Part shown: one piece after another, positions 1-6,700 of the stretch
How the letters are laid out: each line of letters begins with the position of its first letter
Numbering within the stretch: position 1 is the stretch's first letter
Translations under genes and position numbers: made by a program
The notes under the pieces: generated by a model
The model's input: only the letters and a program-made list of their open reading frames with translations
Told to the model about the DNA's origin: nothing
Database searches by the model: none
NCBI GenBank assembly: GCA_024640925.1
Contig: JAHEEB010000006.1
Coordinates: forward strand, 6,830 to 17,642
Length of the DNA stretch: 10,813 nucleotides
From: Bacteroidota bacterium
Lineage (GTDB): Bacteria; Bacteroidota; Bacteroidia; Bacteroidales; UBA10428
Direction of reading: 5' to 3'

Positions 1-1
1 T

Positions 2-547
2 GGATATGATGGGATGTATTTGAAAGATATATGGCAATACGATCCTGATAATGGTACATGGACAAAGAAAAACAGCTTTGCTGGTTATAAAAGAAAGGAT
101 GCTGTTGCGTTTGTTCTTGGAGGGAAAGGTTATATATGTACGGGAATAAGCAGTGGTTCTCCAACTTATCCAAACGATTTATATGAGTATGATCCAACAG
201 CTGACTCATGGACCAGAAAGAATTATATTTCTGCTTATACGGATGAATCTTTTGATGATGATTATGATAATATAGTTGGTACAGGTAAAGTTGTTTTTAC
301 AATGGGATATAGGGCATTTCTTGTTGGTGGAGGTTCAGGAACAGTTGATAATACTGTATGGGAATATGATCAGACTACCGATTTATGGGTGGAAAAAGCA
401 CCACTGGAAGCTGCAAGTCCAAGAACCGAAGCTGTTGCTTTTACTGTTAATGATGTAGGTTATGTAACTATGGGCAGAAGCAGCAGTCTATATCTGGATG
501 ATATCTGGTCTTTTGAACCAGATGAAGAATACGAGGAACATGACTAA
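2..547 (+). CDS. Kelch-repeat beta-propeller protein, C-terminal part (5' end outside window)
   Basis: The frame is open to the window edge: codons for G-Y-D-G precede the first ATG at 14, so that ATG is internal and 181 residues of a longer protein are seen. Four repeats of the Kelch outer-strand pattern (acidic-hydrophobic-aromatic-acidic-Y-D-P, then W a few residues on) are visible: DIWQYDPDNGTW, DLYEYDPTADSW, TVWEYDQTTDLW and a final DIWSFEPDEE. Glycine-rich inner strands lie between them (VLGGKGYICTG, FLVGGGSG, VGYVTMG). The last strand has no following W, as expected where a propeller closes on itself. Kelch propellers are usually binding modules; Bacteroidota copies are often annotated as galactose-oxidase-like but are mostly non-enzymatic, and no catalytic residues can be judged here. 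The stop codon TAA (545-547) lies inside the next gene, an 8-base overlap that suggests coupled translation. Family assignment is firm; ligand and location are unknown because the N-terminus is missing. Confidence 0.88.
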   Translation, partial: GYDGMYLKDIWQYDPDNGTWTKKNSFAGYKRKDAVAFVLGGKGYICTGISSGSPTYPNDLYEYDPTADSWTRKNYISAYTDESFDDDYDNIVGTGKVVFTMGYRAFLVGGGSGTVDNTVWEYDQTTDLWVEKAPLEAASPRTEAVAFTVNDVGYVTMGRSSSLYLDDIWSFEPDEEYEEHD

Positions 548-857
548 GAAAATATTTATAATATCTTCTATTGCTTTATTGATTGGCATTGGTGTTTTTT
601 CTTTTTTCAGATTTAACGAAAAAGATTATACTATAAAGGTTTACCAGGTTGAAAATGGATGGGGGTATGATATACTTTTAAACAAAAAAGCTTTGATTCA
701 TCAGGAAATTATCCCCGCAATTGCAGGTCAGCAAGCATTTCCTAATAAGAAAAGCGCTAAAGCTGCTGCCAGTCTGGTGGTTGAAAAGTTAGAAAAAAAT
801 AAAATTCCTGGCTTAAGCGCAGAAGAGGTCGGTGAAATTTTAGAAAAATATAGATAA
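540..857 (+). CDS. DUF4907 family small membrane-anchored protein
   Basis: This 105-residue protein has a short Lys-Lys start followed by a hydrophobic segment (about residues 5-23, IFIISSIALLIGIGVFSFF) that looks like a signal anchor or uncleaved signal peptide. There is no lipobox cysteine. The rest matches DUF4907 as I know it: an opening strand, the GWGYDILLNKKALIHQEIIP block (40-59), a Q-x-F-P segment (65-68), then an alpha helix rich in Ala and Lys ending in NKIPGLS. The usual family length is about 105-110 residues, so it is complete. I chose ATG 540 over the in-frame ATG at 498 because the extra 14 residues would lie deep inside the Kelch gene and ahead of the signal sequence. A is found at -3 and -6, with GAGG just upstream. 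It follows a Kelch gene with an 8-base overlap, a pairing I recall from other Bacteroidota. Function is unknown; an envelope location is inferred. Confidence 0.87.
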   Translation: MTKKIFIISSIALLIGIGVFSFFRFNEKDYTIKVYQVENGWGYDILLNKKALIHQEIIPAIAGQQAFPNKKSAKAAASLVVEKLEKNKIPGLSAEEVGEILEKYR

Positions 858-860
858 ACA

Positions 861-893
861 AAAAGAGGCTGTCCAAAAGGCAGCCTTTTTTTA
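861..893. terminator. Bidirectional rho-independent terminator
   Basis: AGGCTG (866-871) pairs with CAGCCT (881-886). The stem extends by CC/GG across a bulged T at 872, giving an AAAA loop. It is followed by a T-run on the plus strand (886-892) and preceded by an A-run (861-864), so the reverse strand also reads hairpin plus T-rich tail. It sits 3 bases after the DUF4907 stop codon and downstream of the convergent minus-strand unit, so it can end both transcripts. Confidence 0.87.
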
Positions 894-895
894 TG

Positions 896-925
896 AGCTT
901 TACGAATTTCGTAAGGCTTTTTTTT
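896..925 (+). terminator. Second rho-independent terminator, plus-strand reading
   Basis: A ten-pair stem (896-905 with 909-918, one G-T wobble, loop ATT) is followed by a run of eight T (918-925). It works only for plus-strand transcription because the reverse strand lacks a T-tail. Its T-run overlaps the stop codon (924-926) of the minus-strand membrane protein gene. With the hairpin just before it, it forms a tandem terminator that isolates the Kelch/DUF4907 unit from the unit on the other strand. Confidence 0.8.
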
Positions 926-1883
926 AATTTGTTTTATTTGATTTGTAAAGTTTTTTTGAACACCAATAAATAAGTGCAATAAGTATTCCCATACAAACAA
1001 ATACAGATGTTGCTATCATTGGCTTCACAAACAGCTCCCGGCCAAAAGGCTTAATATTAATTCTTAAAATATTTGGAAGGGATGTTCCCATAATAGCAAA
1101 TAAAATAATGGAAATATGAATAGAAAAAAATAAAAATTGTTTAGCTATCTTATGATTCTTTTCCGAGTTTTGATTTGTCAAACCCAGAATTAGATACGAG
1201 ATATATAAAATCCATGTTAAAATGTGTGAAGCAGGCCAGAATGTTAAACTATATATTGGATCCATTTGAAATCCTTTTTGTGTACCTGAAATACGTAAAA
1301 ATTGCTCCCAGCCAATATATGTATGTGAACTAGTTAGATAATGTTCTGGTACTACTAATCCTTTATTTACCAAGGGTTCAATATATTGACTAATCCATAG
1401 TCCCAGTTGGTTGGTTACCAAAACATTTTGCCTAATCTGAATGTCAATACTGAACGAAATGAGTGCACAGATTCCTATTAACATATAAAATAGGTCCCAT
1501 TCTATTATATCCTTGATACCATCTAATCTTTTTTTAAATACGGAGTATCCTAAAACACTCAATATAGCCCCGATTATTAGAAATTTGATATGAAACCAAC
1601 TATTGCTACGATCATTTCTCGATGATATTTCATCTACAGCTTTCTTATACCCAATTAATATAATTTCCCTTCTCAAACTTTGGTCATTTTGTTTAATCAA
1701 AGATGTATCTATTTTATATTGTGTACATAAGGTATCTGTAAAAATTACTTTTTTAATTTCAGGGCTTAATGACATTGGGGGACACCAAAATATAGCAATT
1801 AGAAGAATAGATATGGATAAAAAAGAAAGATAACGTAATAATCTATTCCAGATAATTCTTTTATTTGAAGGGTTTCTTGCCAT
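924..1883 (-). CDS. Uncharacterised six-pass membrane protein, last gene of the minus-strand unit
   Basis: This 319-residue protein has hydrophobic segments at about residues 17-33, 100-114, 130-147, 212-235, 247-266 and 288-307. Lys/Arg-rich segments (NPSNKRIIWNRLLR at the start, KKRLDGIKD at 117-125, SEKNHKIAK at 240-248, SKKLYKSNK at the end) place both ends in the cytoplasm. Two larger loops of about 65 residues each (34-99 and 148-211) would face outward. I recognise no family, no enzyme motif and no transporter signature. The start is ambiguous: ATG 1883 lies 8 bases beyond the stop of the preceding gene, while an in-frame TTG at 1895 would overlap that stop in a TTGA and add four residues. 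I prefer the ATG. Either arrangement implies coupling to the 612-residue gene. Sampled lines are only about 28-33% GC, lower than the upstream genes, which suggests a more recently added or less constrained member. It could anchor the soluble proteins to the inner membrane, but that is inference. Confidence 0.72.
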   Translation of the reverse strand: MARNPSNKRIIWNRLLRYLSFLSISILLIAIFWCPPMSLSPEIKKVIFTDTLCTQYKIDTSLIKQNDQSLRREIILIGYKKAVDEISSRNDRSNSWFHIKFLIIGAILSVLGYSVFKKRLDGIKDIIEWDLFYMLIGICALISFSIDIQIRQNVLVTNQLGLWISQYIEPLVNKGLVVPEHYLTSSHTYIGWEQFLRISGTQKGFQMDPIYSLTFWPASHILTWILYISYLILGLTNQNSEKNHKIAKQFLFFSIHISIILFAIMGTSLPNILRINIKPFGRELFVKPMIATSVFVCMGILIALIYWCSKKLYKSNKTN

Positions 1884-1891
1884 ATTTTGGT

Positions 1892-3730
1892 TCAACTTAT
1901 TATCTGGTCGAAGCTTAAACCGCTTGTGCCTTCTCCTCTACCAGCTGTTTTCCGGATACCTAACCAGTTAAAAACCTTTCCTCCATACCATCTTGTACGT
2001 TGAAATGCCTGGCTAACTTTAATACCAGCTCTGGGCACTTCTTCTTCATGTATATAATAAGCTTTGGCTGGTATTTTATCTAGTCCTTCACGAAGCAAAA
2101 TACTTCGGGGCCTCACTCTTTCTGGTGCCAGAGTATCGCCTTTTATAATTCTTGGCATAGCTGCCCTTTGCAACTGTATCTCTCTATTGTCGCCTTCTTT
2201 ATGAACGGGTATAAACGGTATCCAGTTTTCCGGAACGCTATTCATTATCTGATACCTGATGCTGGCTATAGCTTCTTCGGTTGATTCAGATTCTACAGGA
2301 ACCGGAATTAATCTTTTGTAAAATGCGTAGAGTTCCCTTGCTGCTTCTGCTGCTTTGCTTCTTCTACCCGAGGGGAGTGTTATATCAGTTTCAATTGCCC
2401 AAACCATGTTTGCAATCTCATCGCGAATCATTATGAATTGTTCTAAAGCAGGACCTTCCTGTATTTTAGGTACTGTTGGCAATAGGATAAGGCTATTATC
2501 GGCCTGTTTTATATCTTTTCCCTTTCTATTTATAGTGAACATTGTCCATCGTTGCCAGTCATCATCTTTTCCTTTGCCTGTTGGTTCAACCCAAATTCTT
2601 TCTCCAAAAACATTTGCAACAACTAAACCTTTTACCTGCGAAATGGTGCCTGATTTAAGAGTTTGAGGAACGAGAAACCAATCATTTGCATAGATTAAAG
2701 CAAATTCTGAGAAAAGAAGTTTACCGATATCTATAGTATTGGGTTTTATATTACCCAGATAGGTCTTCCCTTCTTCGAAAGTCCACCAGCGGGTATTTGG
2801 CATACCACCAAAATCAATAGCTGTGGGGATCATGGAGTTTATTATAGAACCTTGCACATCTGTTTCATAACCTTCTACCGGAACTCCAAGACTGGGGATG
2901 CTATCATTAATGGATAAGTTAAACCAATCGAGCCGGCCGGTATAGTATTCTTCTGCCTCATAAATCTTTTCCTCTGTTTTTTCCGGTGCAGAGCAGGAGA
3001 ACTGGTATTCCAGTTTCGAAGGCAACCATGCATTATCTTCCGGATCATTGGGTTGCAGAAAGAACTGTTTAACCCAATCACTAAATTTAGGTGCCAGGCT
3101 GTTTATTAATGCTTCATTGGCATTTCCGGTGCCAATACTTGCCCCATCTTCAATGGCTTTAAAAACAAGGTACCCGTCAATTAATCTGCCTGAGGCGGCA
3201 GCAAAAACCTGCCATGCTTCGGGGTGTGCAAGTATAAATGCATCGTTTTTATTATTTGCATCGGATGGAGCAACAATTGAATACCCGGTATCAATAAAAA
3301 ATTTTGTCTGATCCCCACCACCATTTTTCTTAAGCATGTTAATCCAATGACGCCCCATCATCATTCGAATGTCAAGAGAAAAAACTTTGTTCTCGAACAA
3401 AAATGGAATGGGTCTTTGTTCTACAACAGCTTCCAGGGGTGCATTATTATCGAATGCTTTAACATTATGATTTGCTGCTTTATACTTATTGAGTCTTGTA
3501 GTGGTAATATAAATTTTCGAACCTACTGGTGAACCTGCATCATCTCCTAAAAACTCACCCATCTGCCATTGTTTGGTAAGCATCCATAAGGGATCCATGA
3601 TTTCTGCTTTGAGGGCTCTGTCAAAGTCTTCTTTACGGGGGCGTCCTTCCAGTCGGTTCCATAGTGTGATGGTTTGAAAAATCCTGGTATCTAAGGCAGA
3701 TTCTATATTTTCAATGGCTGTCCTGTTCAT
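1892..3730 (-). CDS. Uncharacterised 612-residue protein with QWQxGEFxGDDAGSP motif
   Basis: I cannot assign a function. The protein is soluble, with no signal peptide and no membrane segment. Its blocks are: NRLEGRPRKEDFDRALKAE (about 25-43), then DPLWMLTKQWQMGEFLGDDA (46-65) followed by GSPVGSK; PLEAVVEQRPIPF (98-110); RWWTFEEGKTYLG (about 313-325); a SEFALIYANDWFLVP block (about 340-356); LILLPTVPK then a RDEIANMVWAIE helix (about 434-446); and a C-terminus (567-612) with VPRAGIKVSQAFQRTRWYGG, NWLGIRKTAGRGEG and SGLSFD. These blocks resemble ones I recall in hypothetical proteins of distant bacteria, which I could not verify. I start at ATG 3730, 10 bases after the stop of the 1,928-residue gene, with A at -3 and -6. 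An in-frame ATG at 3775 would add 15 residues overlapping that gene's end and seems unlikely. It is the third gene of the unit, so it probably works with its two large neighbours. Confidence 0.82.
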   Translation of the reverse strand: MNRTAIENIESALDTRIFQTITLWNRLEGRPRKEDFDRALKAEIMDPLWMLTKQWQMGEFLGDDAGSPVGSKIYITTTRLNKYKAANHNVKAFDNNAPLEAVVEQRPIPFLFENKVFSLDIRMMMGRHWINMLKKNGGGDQTKFFIDTGYSIVAPSDANNKNDAFILAHPEAWQVFAAASGRLIDGYLVFKAIEDGASIGTGNANEALINSLAPKFSDWVKQFFLQPNDPEDNAWLPSKLEYQFSCSAPEKTEEKIYEAEEYYTGRLDWFNLSINDSIPSLGVPVEGYETDVQGSIINSMIPTAIDFGGMPNTRWWTFEEGKTYLGNIKPNTIDIGKLLFSEFALIYANDWFLVPQTLKSGTISQVKGLVVANVFGERIWVEPTGKGKDDDWQRWTMFTINRKGKDIKQADNSLILLPTVPKIQEGPALEQFIMIRDEIANMVWAIETDITLPSGRRSKAAEAARELYAFYKRLIPVPVESESTEEAIASIRYQIMNSVPENWIPFIPVHKEGDNREIQLQRAAMPRIIKGDTLAPERVRPRSILLREGLDKIPAKAYYIHEEEVPRAGIKVSQAFQRTRWYGGKVFNWLGIRKTAGRGEGTSGLSFDQIIS

Positions 3731-3740
3731 TGTGCTTATT

Positions 3741-6700
3741 TTAATTAGTGATAGATGGCAGATTGTTGAACGCATAATTAAGCATTATGCTTATTGGATG
3801 TTTTGTCACTGTTGATATAGTGGCTGGTAACAGATTGGCATAGCCTGTTTTGTCTATCTGTTCAGGTTCAACAGCCCTCAATTTAGCCTCTTTAAGGGTT
3901 TCGTGTAAAATATCGACTAAATCCTGCCAAAGCCAGCCCTGGCCATTCAATTGCGGCGACATGGCAAGGAGCATAGATTGAGGTGGTTCTGAATTTGGCC
4001 TGTCGTAATGGAAGGTTAAGCCTGCTGTCTGATTTTCAGTAGGTACAATTTCTGTCCATTCATCGATTAGCAAACCACATTGATATTTTGTTGAATCGAA
4101 TGGCTCATGATAATAAGCCGTATAAAGTAAATGGTCATTTTCGCGGAAAATCACATCCAGTTGTTTTTTAAGGTCAGCATCACTATTGCCAAACTCCATG
4201 GCAAACCAACTATACGGTGTGAGATATGGAAACTGAACTGGTTTAAGGTCGAAAGACTGAGTTTTGAATCCTTCGGCTAACATTATTGATTTTTCAAAAT
4301 GACTGATTTTCTCACGAACGCGGGCCACACCATAGAACCAATCGTCAACGGGTAATGGGTTTTTAAGAGTGTCTGTCTGGTACGACAATAATTCACTGAT
4401 TTTGCCGAATGATTTCTGCCATTCCTGGGCATTCACCGAAGGAACAATAAATGATGGAATCATCTTAAAATCATTGGTCAACAATTGTTTAGCCGCATCC
4501 TGAAGTATTTGAACTTTTTTTGTTGGGTTCGGCTCCAAATTATAGGAAGAGATTAGTTCGTTTACAGCTGATATTCTTTTGTCTAAATCGGTCTGCAATA
4601 GTTTAACCCTGGAGAGTAATGTATTAGCAAACAATAGGCACTCTCTTTTAATGTCCTCTATATCAGTGGTTACAAGATAGAAATCTTTGTAATCAAGAAG
4701 AGGCAAAGCGGCAGTTAATGCATCGGATATCATTATGTGATTAAAATCCAGGAAAGTGGAAAAAGCATTTTTCCGGTTATTGAAATTATTGATTTTTATA
4801 TCGATAACATTTGTTTTGAATACCAAAGGATCTGTTCCCGGATCAAGGGTTATGAGAGTGGAGATCACTTTTTCTACCTTTACTAAGCGATTTATCTTTT
4901 GTTCATCCGTAAGTGTATTGTAATCAGTTAAAAGAGCCAGATATTCTGTTTTTTTCTTTTGCCATACATCGACCAGTTTTTCAAATTTGGCAAACAGGTT
5001 TTTCATTTGTGTCTTTTTCCAGTCGTATGCAAAACCTATTCCGGTTTGTGGTATTCCAAGGGGTATTAGGGCAATTAAAATTGTAATAAACTCATCAAGC
5101 CTGTTGTCAATATTTCCAATGATGGTATCATCATCGTTAACATCTAATGAATTTTGAAGAGTAAAAACATAATTATCAAGAATCGGTTTTAATATGTTAA
5201 CGTAAGCTAAAACTAAGTCAATCCGCAGCTTATTGAGGTATACGTTTGTGTTGTTTGTATCACTTGTATCTGAACTCATCATTACATCGGTAGGTTGCAA
5301 TGGACGCGACCGGAGAAGGATTGCTCTTAAATGTTCGAGCAAGGGCGCTATTTCAAAGACAGAGATAAATCCATCCTCTTTTTTATAGTATGTAATTTTA
5401 ATATCTGTATCAGGCCTTGGCAGCTGTCCGTTGAAATTCGTATTTAATGTATAACTCACAACTAAATCATCTAATGTGGTCATTGATTGATTTCTATCCG
5501 TACTAATTATGTAAAGCAAATCGATTGGATTGAGTTGTAAATCAGTCATTGAGATTGGATGCTCAGATATTTCGCTATTTGAAGCCTTGTGGAAAAAAGT
5601 TACATAGCATCGGATAGTATTTAAATCAGGCAAGATATCTGTTAGAAAAACGTTTAATCCCGGTTCTGCCATAGCTCGTGGATTATATCCGGCCACATTG
5701 GGATCGGCATCTGCCGGAATTTGAAGTCCCACCCTGTGTGTAAGATTGACACCATTCCGGGGCGTTTGCACAACATCGGGCAATTGTGGGTAATTACCAG
5801 AACTGTATGTGTCGAGAGTTCCTGCAGCCCTGTCTATATTTCCCTGAACAACCTGGTGTATGCTTTCTGCAAAAGCAAGATCCGCAACAGCATCGTTCAT
5901 ATCGCGGATATTATTTATTTCGTTTACTATTATAGTTTTCTCTTGTTCTGTAACTGTTCCCAGGTTAAGATCCTCGAAATAAAGTGGTTCGTCGTTTGGT
6001 CCCAGGTTTGATTCCACAAATTGAATAAGTTCCAGTCCGTTTACAACGTTTCTTGCCTCCATAGCTTCGACAGGAACAGTTTCGTCCACCTCATGGGTCG
6101 ATTTCAGCTGGTTACAAACTAATGGAAATTTTCGACGAATTTTAAAGATAAACTGGTCAACATTCTCACCACTATTTTTGTCATGTATGCCTCTCTCTAA
6201 CTGGTATCCCAAAAGAGCAGCCAGGTTCTGTCCGTTCTGCATTCCTTCGATAATAAAAATGGCCTTTCTTACTCTCTCTGATGAAAGATTAATATTGAAC
6301 ATTTCGGCATTATCTTCATCAGCTCTTGAAAGGTACCCGTTACGCAGAATTGCAGCTGTTACGGCATGGTTGAGTGATGGTGCATTTATATACCCGAGAT
6401 TCGAATTATCATGATAAACCGGGGTCGTATTATCAGGATTAAACACTTCTTTTTGTTCCGAATCGAGCTCTACCTCAGTTAATTCTTTATATTCCGATTT
6501 AACATTTTCCAGCCAACCATAAGCTCCAATATATAATCCCTGGTTTATGGTTGTAGTATAGGTTTGTTGTTCACCTTCAACGGTATACTCTTCACGATTT
6601 CGTAAAGCTTTCAGCTGGTAATTAAGAACTCCGAATTTCCATGCATCGAACCGGTACGATGCACAATCGATATGTTCAACCAGAGCCCTTTCCAAGCGGG

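Noticed and set aside
14..547. A complete Kelch gene starting at ATG 14
   Set aside because: The codons before it (G-Y-D-G) continue the Kelch repeat to the window edge, so it is only the C-terminal part.
728..1000. A 90-residue minus-strand reading frame
   Set aside because: It runs across both terminators, antisense to DUF4907 and into the membrane protein gene, with no recognisable content.
2355..2666. Plus-strand frames inside the 612- and 1,928-residue genes (for example 2355-2666, 5721-6011, 6178-6414)
   Set aside because: They are antisense shadows: high Cys, Ser and Ile content, no plausible start context and no resemblance to known proteins.
3731..3775. Start of the 612-residue protein at ATG 3775
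   Set aside because: It would overlap the end of the 1,928-residue gene by 35 bases and adds a non-conserved-looking leader; ATG 3730 lies 10 bases after the stop with A at -3 and -6.
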